Of a stretch of 64,000 nucleotides of DNA, positions 20,310 to 30,017 are shown one piece after another. Under the pieces are notes generated by a model. That model did not search any database. It saw only the letters and a program-made list of their open reading frames with translations, and had not been told where the DNA came from. Each line of letters begins with the position of its first letter. Within the stretch, counting starts at the first letter, position 1. The stretch is from NCBI GenBank assembly GCA_031002005.1, contig CM061914.1, forward strand, positions 194,140,685 through 194,204,684, in the 5' to 3' direction. Origin of the DNA: Vandiemenella viatica. Taxonomy: Eukaryota; Arthropoda; Insecta; Orthoptera; Morabidae. Made by a program: the position numbers and the translations under genes.

Positions 20310-21309
20310 NNNNNNNNNNNNNNNNNNNNNNNNNNNNNNNNNNNNNNNNNNNNNNNNNNNNNNNNNNNNNNNNNNNNNNNNNNNNNNNNNNNNNNNNNNN
20401 NNNNNNNNNNNNNNNNNNNNNNNNNNNNNNNNNNNNNNNNNNNNNNNNNNNNNNNNNNNNNNNNNNNNNNNNNNNNNNNNNNNNNNNNNNNNNNNNNNNN
20501 NNNNNNNNNNNNNNNNNNNNNNNNNNNNNNNNNNNNNNNNNNNNNNNNNNNNNNNNNNNNNNNNNNNNNNNNNNNNNNNNNNNNNNNNNNNNNNNNNNNN
20601 NNNNNNNNNNNNNNNNNNNNNNNNNNNNNNNNNNNNNNNNNNNNNNNNNNNNNNNNNNNNNNNNNNNNNNNNNNNNNNNNNNNNNNNNNNNNNNNNNNNN
20701 NNNNNNNNNNNNNNNNNNNNNNNNNNNNNNNNNNNNNNNNNNNNNNNNNNNNNNNNNNNNNNNNNNNNNNNNNNNNNNNNNNNNNNNNNNNNNNNNNNNN
20801 NNNNNNNNNNNNNNNNNNNNNNNNNNNNNNNNNNNNNNNNNNNNNNNNNNNNNNNNNNNNNNNNNNNNNNNNNNNNNNNNNNNNNNNNNNNNNNNNNNNN
20901 NNNNNNNNNNNNNNNNNNNNNNNNNNNNNNNNNNNNNNNNNNNNNNNNNNNNNNNNNNNNNNNNNNNNNNNNNNNNNNNNNNNNNNNNNNNNNNNNNNNN
21001 NNNNNNNNNNNNNNNNNNNNNNNNNNNNNNNNNNNNNNNNNNNNNNNNNNNNNNNNNNNNNNNNNNNNNNNNNNNNNNNNNNNNNNNNNNNNNNNNNNNN
21101 NNNNNNNNNNNNNNNNNNNNNNNNNNNNNNNNNNNNNNNNNNNNNNNNNNNNNNNNNNNNNNNNNNNNNNNNNNNNNNNNNNNNNNNNNNNNNNNNNNNN
21201 NNNNNNNNNNNNNNNNNNNNNNNNNNNNNNNNNNNNNNNNNNNNNNNNNNNNNNNNNNNNNNNNNNNNNNNNNNNNNNNNNNNNNNNNNNNNNNNNNNNN
21301 NNNNNNNNN
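20310..21309. other. Assembly gap of exactly 1000 N
   Basis: A round-number run of N, so a scaffold gap of unknown true size. The 361-codon ORFs that span it are artefacts of reading N as sense. Confidence 0.99.
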
Positions 21310-21984
21310 AAGATTGAAATAAAGAAAACTAGAAAACTGATTGCTTGAAAATCATTACGACACAATAGAAAGTAAAGCGCTACATTAAAGAAGTAAATAC
21401 AGGTTCGAATATTGTGCCTCAGGCAATAATTCTTGATCCTCTGAGGACCTGCATCTTATTTTCCGCTATTCATTGTCCTCTGTAACTATCAGGATTAACA
21501 CTTTTCAGCACAGTTATTAAGGAAGAATAGAAACACAGTAAAGTCATGGCATGTCTGCTGGAATCTAAAAAGGTATTTTTACCTGTCAAACCCTTTTTGA
21601 TGTTGTTGTTGTTGTTTTTCGAGCTGTTTTCCTGTCCACGGGAGTTGCTATCTCTTTGCGAGCCGTACAATGTTTACGTAAACATTTGGCACTCTTGCAG
21701 TGTTTACGCAACGGATATTTTTAAAGCGGAAAGTGTTCAGAGTCGGAATTTTACTTTTATCGTTGTTCAGTGGTTAGTAAAACATAGACAAAACACTACT
21801 GGGAGGGAAGAAAGAACTAGGAGAGACGCTGGAAGAAGGAGCAACAAGGGAATTTTAATAACAGAAAGCACGATCAATCGTAGAAAGATTGCTCGGAGCG
21901 AAGATACAATAAATTCGTAGATTTAAAGAATTCGGTATTAACATCGCTGAAGATTTGATTTTGTTTGTCGCCGAATAGGCAACG
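21310..21984. other. Unclassified stretch
   Basis: A 124-codon + strand ORF at 21546-21920 has no recognisable domain; it starts in a hydrophobic run and ends in an arginine-rich tail. It is not supported by splice or repeat evidence. Confidence 0.35.
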
Positions 21985-22303
21985 ACTCGGACGTTCATAA
22001 ATGACGCGAGAATTTTATTTTTTTTACATTTGTTCCCCCTCCTCCTTAGTGAGGTTTAGTAACATCTCGTGGGAACGCCATCCCTCGCCCCCCCCCCTCC
22101 CCCAACGTGTCAACGTGAGTGTGACCTCTCAATTATGTATACTTTTGTTTCCAGCTCTATCCATCATTGAAGGCCGGCAATCTGAAATAAAAAGTTGACG
22201 TAAGGTTTCTATCAATGCGCCCCACCCCTCTGGTGAGATTTCGACGGACCCCCCTCCCCCTCATTTTGGGCTCACGTACTTAACGGACGCCCCCTAAGGG
22301 ACC
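21985..22303. mobile_element. M1 TIR element, copy 1
   Basis: Diverged inverted ends: GGACGTTCATAAATGACGCG on the left against AGGGGGCGTCCGTTAAGTAC from the right. The interior is rich in C/G runs. Related to the better copy at 22545-22971. Confidence 0.55.
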
Positions 22304-22544
22304 TGGCAACCACAGCTGATGACTGGAACTGAAATACTGACGTAAATGAAACTAACCCACAATAGTAAAACTGGACACGGGAATACAGAGAAAAAAATTG
22401 GGAAAGCGTCATTGACGAAAAGTAAATGTTCTCCAATATCGACAGAAAACAAAGACGAAAATGTTGAACACAGTAAAAGAAAAGCTTATTTTATAAATGA
22501 AGTGACAGAGGTGATGTTGACGGATATATACTACACATATATTA
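22304..22544. other. Short AT-rich stretch between M1 copies
   Basis: A 73-codon lysine-rich ORF lies at 22346-22567. Nothing recognisable. Confidence 0.3.
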
Positions 22545-22971
22545 AGGGGCGTCCATTAATTACGTGAGGTGAAATGGGGGGGGGAAGGGGGAAGTCCGGA
22601 GAAATCTAACGAAACCTCACCAAGGGGAAGGGGGTCAACGGAAGACTCAAGTGAGGTTTTCAAATTCTTGTAGAATGATAGAGCTAAAAAATAAAATAAA
22701 AAAAAGGCTACAAATGACGCGAAAGTCGATTTTAGGGGGGGTAAAAGCCGACTTTGGGGGGGTAAAATCGCCCTTGGGAGCATGAGACCTAAAAAAAAGG
22801 ATGTCAAAAAGTTGCAAAGTCCATTTGTAAGGGGGAGGGGGGTTTCAACCTAAATCTCACGTGATTTTACAGGGAGGGGGGGTCCGACCAAATCTCACGA
22901 AGTTTCACCAGAGAGGGGGGAGGGGGTTCGGAATTCCGGAAAACACCTCACGTAATTCATGGATGCCCCCT
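22545..22971. mobile_element. M1 TIR element, copy 2 (best copy)
   Basis: 427 bp with ends AGGGGCGTCCATTAATTACG and, from the other side, AGGGGGCATCCATGAATTAC, flanked by TA on both sides. The interior is low complexity with many G runs. There is no ORF, so it is non-autonomous. A TA duplication would fit a Tc1/mariner-type transposase, but this is inference from one site. Confidence 0.7.
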
Positions 22972-22973
22972 TA

Positions 22974-23467
22974 TGTGCTCTATAACAGTTCGCAGCCGGC
23001 AGACAGGTCCAGTATGGGGAATACCTACTGTGTCCATGGGAATTGCTAATTGTCGCGGCGTATACCATTTGAGAGGGAAGGTCGCCATCTCTTTGGGAAG
23101 TTGGAAGGATAAACGCAATCTGAGCACTCTGCACTGTGGCGGCATTCAAGTTGGGTACAGGCCACGACTGCGTTTCCCGATCCGATTTATTACTTGAATT
23201 TGGTCATTGTTGGACCTCTTAATGCGACTGAAAATAAACTGCACTTCACAGTGTCAAAAAGTGATAAAAACAGATCTTTTTACAGACAAGAAGATGAGGT
23301 TTCTGGTCGCAGGTCCTGATCACGTCGTCTGAAATACGAATTTGTGTATGACTACAGGAGTTCGCACCCCAAAATCTGAAGGACTTCTGTTGACACATAA
23401 AAACGAGTTTCTCTCGGTGTTGAGAATTTATGAAACGCTATCGGTTAGCCGACTTGACGAATTGCTG
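22974..23467. other. Unclassified stretch
   Basis: Several ORFs of 62 to 84 codons overlap on both strands and show no family signature. Confidence 0.35.
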
Positions 23468-24121
23468 TTTTTGCTGTCATCAGTCTCTCGACTGGTTTCA
23501 TGCAATCCTCCATCCCTTCCTATCCTGTGCTAACCTCTTCATCTCTACATACCCCTTACAACCCACGTCCTCAATTATCTGCTTCACATATTCTAATCTC
23601 TGTCTTCCTCTACAGTTCTTACCTTCGAGTGTTCCCTCCGCTAACAAATAAACCAATCCTGCATGTCTCAAAATACGACCTACCAGCCTGTCTCTTCTTT
23701 CTGTAAGCTTCTTCCACAGACTTCTTTCCTCACCCATCATTTCCAAAACCCATTCATTTCTTACTTTGTCAGTCCACTTAATTTTCAGCATTCTTCTGTA
23801 GCACCACATTTCAAATGCTTCAATCTTCTTTCTTTCCGGTATTCCTAAAGTCCATGTTTCGCTACCATTAAATGCTGTGCTGTACAAACAGAGTTTTAAA
23901 AAGTTCTTTCTAATTCCTAGATCAATGTTTGAAACTAAAAGATTTCTCTTTTTCATCAAGGCTCTTTTTGCTAGTGCTATTCTGCTTTCAACATCCTTCC
24001 TGCTTAGGCCATCTGTTGTAATTTTGCTTCCCAAGTAACAGAATTCGCTTACTTCTACTATTGAATCAGATCCTATTTTTATATTTAATCTACTCCGTTT
24101 GGTATCATTTCTGCTACATTT
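23468..24121 (-). mobile_element. LINE-B 3' fragment with open RT C-terminus
   Basis: A 264-codon minus-strand ORF (23498-24292) covers the LINE-B C-terminal domain: VSEFCYLGSKITTDGLSRKD, ESRIALAKRALMKKRNLLVS, SETWTLG, FEMWCYRRMLKIKWTDKVR, LVGRILRHAG, CRGRQRLEYVKQIIEDVG and MKRLAQDR. It aligns over its length with 61380-62060. Only the part below about 24121 is LINE. The N-terminal 60 residues of the open frame are read through the adjoining hairpin repeat and Harbinger-like end and are not part of the protein. Confidence 0.9.
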
Positions 24122-24206
24122 ACCTTGCGATATTTCGTCGATCACTCCACCACAAGATGGCGACAGTGATTGTGATCGCCGAAATATCGTGTGATAACAC
24201 TTGCTT
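24122..24206 (+). repeat. Hairpin repeat with hammerhead-like core
   Basis: Related to the hairpin at 2872: AAGATGGCGACAGTG, TCGCCGAAATA and GTGTGATAACACTT are shared. Stem GGCGA (24159-24163) pairs with TCGCC (24176-24180), then GAAA. CACAAGA replaces CUGANGA, so the core is damaged. The flanks GCGATATTTCG and CGAAATATCG also pair. Confidence 0.5.
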
Positions 24207-24207
24207 A

Positions 24208-25159
24208 GGCTGGCATTACACTGTAAAAGATCTTTGTCAAAGATCTTTGATAAAAGATATTTTATAAAATATTTTACAGTGTAATGGGGCATATTTTATA
24301 AAAGATTTGTTTTATAAAATGTAAGACGTTGGCATTACATTTTATAAAAGATTTTACCACCCTGCAAACGAAAACAAAGAAAATGGCGTAAGGGAGGTTA
24401 CCAAAGGTGGTTATGACTGTCGAATCCACGAAAATCTTTATTTCTGAGTATGAACAGAAGGAAATGTTGTAAAGTCAGAAACATATAGACTATAAGATTA
24501 GGAATAAAAAGGTGAACAATTACGAATAGTTAATGAGTGCTATGATAGAAGGCTGTACTGTAGAAGACGTAAAAAGAGAAAATTAAAGTGTTAAGAAACT
24601 AGTATTTGACAGGTTTCTGGAATAATAACAGAAGTAATGCGCAGACCAATGCGTCTGCTATATTGCAGAATGGTGTAGATCCGTCACCATCAATCGAGTA
24701 CAACCCATGGCACATACACCGTAAAAATAAACACACAATAGTATATATGGGGAAATAATTCTGATGTAGAAATTTATGAAAATATTGTGGTAAGAATTTA
24801 TTGGACGTATACTTCAGCATCAACCATAATTTTTATAATTTGGCATGTCCTCACATAGCAGCTCTTTCACTAAACTTTGATGAACTCCTATCATATCAAG
24901 TCTCGTAATCCACGGTCTAACCTAAATATGTTTACTTCTCTTCTTTATCTTCAATAAAATACATATTGTGACATCTACACTAACTGCGTCTGCAAAAGCT
25001 TACAAGTTTACTCCATTCATTTCAGAGAACTATGACGAAAAATTTTATATAGTGTAATGGGACTGAAAAAATATCATAAAATATCTTTGATTAAATAAAT
25101 ATGATAAAATATTTTATAAAAGATCTTGGACAAAGAACTTTTACAGTGTAATGCCGGCC
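24208..25159 (+). mobile_element. PIF/Harbinger-like element with MADF-like relic
   Basis: 952 bp with long imperfect inverted ends starting GGCYGGCATTACACTGTAAA. The left flank is TTA and the right flank AAA, close to the TWA duplication used by PIF/Harbinger. From an ATG at 24413 the translation reads KIFISEYEQKEML, then a stop, then HIDYKIRNKKVNNYE, then a stop, then GCTVEDVKRE. This follows the Myb/SANT-like MADF domain (a YxxxPxLYDxxHxxYKNK-type pattern and TVEEVKxxW) that Harbinger second ORFs often carry. There is no transposase, so it is a dead deletion derivative. Confidence 0.65.
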
Positions 25160-25590
25160 AAAGCCACGCCAACGAGCGTGTCACCCGACAGTATTTCATA
25201 ATGACTTGTGTTGAGTTTGCAGTATTAAAGGTGGCCGAAGGCGACTTGGCAGCGCAGTAGACTGTGTTGAGTATCAGTGATGTTGGAGCCGCGTGTGGCG
25301 AGCCTATGAAGTGAGCCCAGAACACGGAGCTGAGCTGCATACGATTAGCATTGTGTTGCGAGAGCGAGAAATTATGAAGGGTCTGAGCCGCGCTTCCTGC
25401 TGGCAGCATCTCAACAATGGCGCCATCAGCATTCAATGGCGGTGGAAAGTCTCCGCGGCGACCTCACGGGTCCAACTGGGTCGCTCCAACCGCCACGTCG
25501 CACCAGCGGAAGCAGCCATTTTAAATGTGCACTACACCCGCGTTCCTGGTGGGGGAATGGTGTACTGATGCGCTACGTGCATCAAACTTG
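25160..25590. mobile_element. Element X, copy 1, interrupted
   Basis: The part at 25513-25590 (CAGCCATTTTAAATGTGCAC, then TACGTGCATCAAACTTG) matches element X copy 2 at 29103-29346. M2 interrupts it after CAAACTTG, and ACACTGTTTGCTAC resumes at 27110. The preceding GC-rich 350 bp has a 91-codon ORF of no recognisable family. Confidence 0.55.
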
Positions 25591-26077
25591 GGGAGCGTGC
25601 ACAAACCACGTGTCACGGTACGGGGGGGGGGGGGTTGGCTGGAAGGCTACACTGGGCTGCATGGGGGAGGGGGGGGGGTTCCGAGCCAGGCCACGTAGTT
25701 TTCCTTTCATAACATTTTTCACAGTTAAAACGGTGTCGCGAAAACTGCGCCCAGTGAAATTTGCGACCAGTGAAATGTGCGGCCAGAATTCTCAACAATG
25801 CTGTAGCGGTATGTTTATTATAGAATAGGATCAAACTGGTTGTATTGTTAAAAGCCGCCCCGCCGGCGCTCTGAGCGGATTGCTACGTTTGTAGCCAATG
25901 TTTCTAAACAGCAGGTTGACACTACAAATGTTTTATAGTTTATAACTGTTATTAAAATACAAGTTTTATTCTTGCTTAAAAGACCTAGAAAAGAATTGTA
26001 ATAACGAGGCAGATACTTACAGAATCGTAGTAGATTTCATGCAAAATCTCCCTTTTCCTCACATTACTAGTGCAGGA

Positions 26078-26285
26078 GGCCTCGCATTCGGGAGGACGGT
26101 GGTTCGAATCCCTGTCTGGGCATCCAGATTTGGGTTTTCCATGGTTTCCCAAATCACTCCAGGCAAATTCCGGGATGCTTCCTTCAAAAGGCCATGGCCT
26201 AATTCCTTCCCATTCCTTGCCCCCCATCCTTTCCCGTCTCTAAAGACCTCGCTGTTAGAGAAACGTTAAGCAGATAAGAAACTAG
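26078..26285 (+). mobile_element. SINE-A nested in the Mutator-like element
   Basis: Plus-strand copy: GCCTCGCATTCGGGAGGACG, exact B box GGTTCGAATCC, body and the variant tail AGACCTCGCTGTTAGAGAAA. The first part of the tRNA head is missing. It is the innermost layer of the nest. Confidence 0.8.
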
Positions 26286-26562
26286 TGTAGGAAAAAATAT
26301 TCTACCATCAGCAGTTGTGGGTTAACGTCATCCACATCAAATTTCCCCACAGACGACACGATAATGGAGTGACATCGCTCCATTTGGACGGATGGAGCGA
26401 TCGTGTATGGCCGCCTCCAGACGACCTCGGCCACTCCGATCTAGTTAGTACCGCACTGGATTTTCCGAACAGTGTTGCAGATCGGCAAAAAATTAAGCTT
26501 TCAGTAACGAGTGCGAAAAAAGTCTAAGAAAGAATACTTAACCTGTGAAACATTTGCGTGTC

Positions 26563-26566
<4 letters not shown>

Positions 26567-26619
<53 letters not shown>

Positions 26620-26629
26620 AAAAAAAAGA
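26567..26629. repeat. Poly(A) tract
   Basis: About 60 A residues with rare interruptions. Confidence 0.95.
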
Positions 26630-27127
26630 ATAGAAATTAACTTGGCTGTTTCGGGCGTGTAATGTAAAATGATTTGTTCACGTAAAAACTTTCAGGCCAC
26701 GATTTAGTGAGACCAGGTCGGGTCGTCTAAAGGGGCGTTTAGAGTTATTAGGACGGCGCGGCATGACACAAAGAGAAGAGGTGTTGGCCGCAGATTTCGC
26801 AGATTTTAGGTTGGCCGCAAATTTCACTGGTCGCAGTTTTCACATATCCGTTAAAACGAGGAACAGATCACACAACAGCGTGTGGATATTTATTTCCCTC
26901 AGTTAATTATCTCCTTATGTAATTTACAATCGTCTGATAAGAGAAAACAGTACAAAATGTCTTCTGGAATCAAAACGGAAAAAAGCTACGTACTACGTGG
27001 AAGGGGGTGGGGGGGGAGAGTAGAGGCAAAAGCCACGTAGGGCTACGTGTGGGAGAGGGAGTTCACAGGAGGCCAAAATGGAGCTACGTGGTTTATGCAC
27101 GCTCCCTTGACACTGTTTGCTACAACA

Positions 27128-28250
27128 TAAAGGCTCCTCTTCACAATCGGCCTTGATGGGTGACTGTAGGCACGCACGATTGTGTAGAGGGCATAATCGT
27201 CTGTGAGTGGCCATCATCGCATATAATCGTGAGTAATCGTGAGCGATCGGTTAGATTTCGGTAAATCAAAGGAATGCGTGCCGATGATCGTGAGCTTGTC
27301 CACACAATCGCCCATCAGTCAGTAGCACGACAGAGGTCCAAAATACGACTTTTTTTCGCAACCTATGGAGTCGCTTGATGACATGCGATCGAAGTTATAA
27401 AATTCTGATGATGGTTCTGCCAGAAGTTCGGCTTGTTGTTCATTCATGGGTTGTCTGAAAAAAAAAAAATCAATAAAAAAATCAATAAAAAAAAATCATG
27501 TGTATGGGCAAAGTGAAAATGAAGTTGCAGGCAAGAGGTGCCTAATACCTAGCACAATAATAGGAGGCTCTGCACCTTGTTCAGTTGCGGTGAATAGTCA
27601 ACATCCACCATCTTTTCTTCCTCCATCTATTTTACACGACTTTTTATTGTTTTTAATGCTCATTCCGATAATCATTATAATTATGTGCTAAGCAAATAGA
27701 TAGCAGCAGACTTTTTTTTTTTTGTGCATCATTTCTGCCTGGTTCTTATTGAATGTTTTCCAGATATTTCCGGAAGATTATGGTCATCTCTTCTTTAGTT
27801 TCTTCTTTTTTAAATACGATCAAGAAATTATCTGATTAATGTACGATTCGTAAGCGTGTTCTTTGTACTTATCATAACTTTAATTCAGCAAATTAATTAT
27901 TTTGCAATGTTCCGCCAACACCAGCCGAAACTACACAGATAACATTTACATCTGACTTCCTTCTGAGGTTGCACAGTTCGTAAATGGAATTTGTGACTAT
28001 TGAGTTCAATATCACGATCCAGCCATATCTCACACAACAAACAAAAACAAAACCTCAACGAATCTATAAAATTACGCTTGCGTAACATAGAGTAACTTAT
28101 TAATCGGTGATCACCACAAGCCGCTATCACTTTGACGTCCATTTTCAACAGACGACCCATCAGTAAATGATAATTCACAGACAGCAACTCATGATCGCGA
28201 CGGTGATGGCCACTTTTTCCATCATGGGCGATTGTGAAGAGCAGCGTTTA
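27128..28250. mobile_element. TIR element, 1.1 kb, family unclear
   Basis: Imperfect inverted ends TAAAGGCTCCTCTTCACAAT and, from the right, TAAACGCTGCTCTTCACAAT. Subterminal pieces with ATCGTGAG, CGATCACG and CCCATCA-like words recur. A 96-codon minus-strand ORF (27897-28187) and an 81-codon plus ORF (27446-27691) show no definite domain. No convincing TSD was found. It interrupts element X copy 1. Confidence 0.5.
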
Positions 28251-28365
28251 GGGCATAGGATCCAAACAAAACTGGAGAGCGCCACCCCCCCCCCCCACTC
28301 ACTCCGGACCGCGGGGGAGGGGGGGGGAGAAAGCGAGGGCGACACCCTGGCTCCACACCATCACA

Positions 28366-28706
28366 AGGGGGCATGCATTAATTACGTGATGTGAAATAGG
28401 GGGGGGGGCAGCGACATCTCACCAAGGGGGAGGGGGGATCAACGGAAATCTCACGTGAGGTCTTGAGAAAAAAATTTTGGACTGTAGAGCTAAAAAAAAA
28501 AGTCAACAAATTGAATGAAAGTCGATTTTAAGGGGGATTTTCGTCGAAACTGGGGGGGTTCAACCGTATTTTGAAGGGTGAGACCTAAAAAAAGGTTCCC
28601 AAAAATTTCGAGGGCGATTTCTAGGGGGGGGGGCTCTCACGGAACAGACTCACCAGAGGGGGCGGGGGGAGGGGGGGTTCACCTCACGTAATTTATGAAT
28701 GCCCCC
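28366..28706. mobile_element. M1 TIR element, copy 3
   Basis: Ends AGGGGGCATGCATTAATTAC and, from the right, GGGGGCATTCATAAATTACG, with a G-run-rich interior like copy 2. The DNA at 28251-28365 is C/G-run rich and may belong to another element. Confidence 0.65.
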
Positions 28707-29124
28707 AAGTATAGGGTAAGTCAAAAGGGACTCTACAACTTTGGAATGATATAGAAATTTGTTGAAATATCTCACAGAATCAGCAGATATGTCATTTTGA
28801 AGCAAACAGCCTTAAGTTTCGCATGAAACTGTCAGGTGTCGTTTTGGTTCGACGTGACTCCCATTTGTCATGCGGCAAACATCCACAGGTAATCAATTCC
28901 TTACCACACTCGCTACAGCAAATCGGGAGTAACATTGCAACGACAGCGTAGATTCTCAACAAAGTTCTTCTGCCAAGAGTAAATTGTAGTCCTGCTTGAA
29001 GGTTCTTTAGCGTATTCGGTGCGAAATTTACGCCGATCAGTTGTTGCAGAGCTCGTTTCACTAAACAAAAACACACAGCGAGCACGCTACGCGCTAGCGA
29101 ATCCAGCCATTTTAACTGTGCACT

Positions 29125-29236
29125 AGAGATGGGTCACAAATAACTACACGGCTACAAATAACCGTTATTATAAAAAAGCCGTTTAGCAAGTAGCGGCCAA
29201 AACAATAACTGGAGTTATTCAAATAACTGTCAGCAG
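29125..29236. mobile_element. 112-bp insertion in element X
   Basis: Flanked by perfect 8-bp repeats TGTGCACT (29117-29124 and 29237-29244) and absent from copy 1 of X. It starts AGAGATGGGTCAC, which recalls some hAT ends, but the right end does not match well. Confidence 0.4.
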
Positions 29237-29246
29237 TGTGCACTAC

Positions 29247-29277
29247 CATGGAGGAAGGAATTATTCCTTCCTCCATG
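29247..29277. mobile_element. 31-bp remnant of the P-like element
   Basis: A perfect palindrome apart from its central base, made of two copies of CATGGAGGAAGGAAT in inverted orientation. This is exactly the terminal repeat of the P-like elements at 32265 and 33981. The flanks TGCACTAC (29239-29246) and TGCTCTAC (29278-29285) form an 8-bp TSD with one change. Element X copy 1 shows TGCACTAC without the insertion. Confidence 0.7.
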
Positions 29278-29439
29278 TGCTCTACAATCTACATTGCCGC
29301 TCCTGGTGGCGGAAAGGTGTACTGATGAACTACGTGCATCAAACTTGAGACTGTTTGCTACTGATAACACATCTACCGATTGTGTAAGTTATCTCAACAA
29401 ATTTATATACCATTCCAAAGTTGTAAAGTCCTTTTTGAC

Positions 29440-29726
29440 AATGTCTCCGTCACCGCCTTTTTTAAATGAAAACCTTTGTCCTGCCATCACGCACTTTACA
29501 AGCTTCCTCTAAGGTGTAATTCTTACTACTGAGAAGTTGCAACTCTTAAATAGTAAAATATTCAATGTAGTACTTCAAGGGCAGACTTTCGAAATAAAAC
29601 TTGTGATGCTGTGCCAAATACGATTTAAATAAAACGTTTGTTTACTGTATCGCTTTCAAAACATGAGTGAAAGATGGCGTGATGTTTACACTCGTGTTTT
29701 GAAACCGATAATGATAGCTAATAGTT
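29440..29726. other. Unclassified AT-rich stretch
   Basis: Nothing recognisable. Confidence 0.3.
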
Positions 29727-30017
29727 TAGTATTTGTTGTTTAATAATACGCCATTACAACTGTTGGATATTTGCATTAAAAAATTATGCCTCAAAATTGA
29801 TTGCTAGTCAAGTCACGAGAGCAAACTATACCAAGTGCAATAGTGTAAAAAACAACATGCTGGTTGAGGTCGCAGGCGAGCAACGACCACACCTCAAAAT
29901 GCAAATGTAAAATCAAAGCTGTACGCTGAAGATACCTCGGCGAGAGGCGAAACGCGTCCGGAAAATAAAAACAATATCCAACAGTTGTAATGGCGTATTA
30001 TTAAACAACAAATACTA
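29727..30017 (+). repeat. 45-bp perfect inverted repeat enclosing a hammerhead-like core
   Basis: Arms at 29727-29771 and 29973-30017 are exact reverse complements over 45 bp. The 201-bp loop contains the core at 29926-29953. The right arm and its 3' neighbour match the right halves of the repeats at 18462 and 56560. Confidence 0.8.
29926..29953 (+). ncRNA. Hammerhead-like core, best preserved
   Basis: CTGAAGA, stem CCTC/GAGG with loop GGCGA, then GAAAC. Both strictly conserved halves of the hammerhead core are intact. The base of stem II carries a TA/C mismatch and I cannot place the cleavage strand, so activity is uncertain. Confidence 0.45.

Larger units (their letters stand above)
25733..26849. 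mobile_element. Mutator-like element nested in M2
   Basis: The 9-bp duplication GTTAAAACG (25724-25732, 26850-26858) and imperfect inverted ends of about 50 bp (GAAAACTGCGCCCAGTGAAA on the left; GAAAACTGCGACCAGTGAAA from the right) bound it. The homologous M2 copy near 44933 represents the empty site. TSD length and long TIRs fit Mutator-like elements. No transposase ORF is present and a SINE-A lies inside. Confidence 0.65.
25591..27106. mobile_element. M2 TIR element, copy 1, with nested insertions
   Basis: Inverted ends GGGAGCGTGCACAAACCACG and, from the right, GGGAGCGTGCATAAACCACG are flanked by TTG direct repeats (25588-25590, 27107-27109). A related M2 copy at 44830-45127 lacks the 1.1-kb insertion at 25733-26849, which proves the nesting. 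The 3-bp TSD would fit a PIF/Harbinger-type transposase. The own interior is non-coding and has long G runs. Confidence 0.75.
28720..29439. mobile_element. Element X, copy 2, long TIRs
   Basis: About 95-bp imperfect inverted ends (28720-28815 and 29345-29439): both read GTCAAAAxGGACTxTACAAC and on to TTTGTTGA and AAGCAAACAG. The interior has a 97-codon minus-strand ORF without a recognisable domain. Two later insertions sit inside (29125-29236 and 29247-29277). The family is unknown. Confidence 0.6.

Noticed and set aside
20263..21365. 361-codon ORFs on both strands across the N run
   Set aside because: They consist of N read as sense codons. The gap is 1000 N and says nothing about coding.
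24109..24292. N-terminal 60 residues of the 264-codon minus ORF as part of LINE-B
   Set aside because: The DNA there belongs to the adjoining hairpin repeat and the Harbinger-like end. The open frame is accidental.
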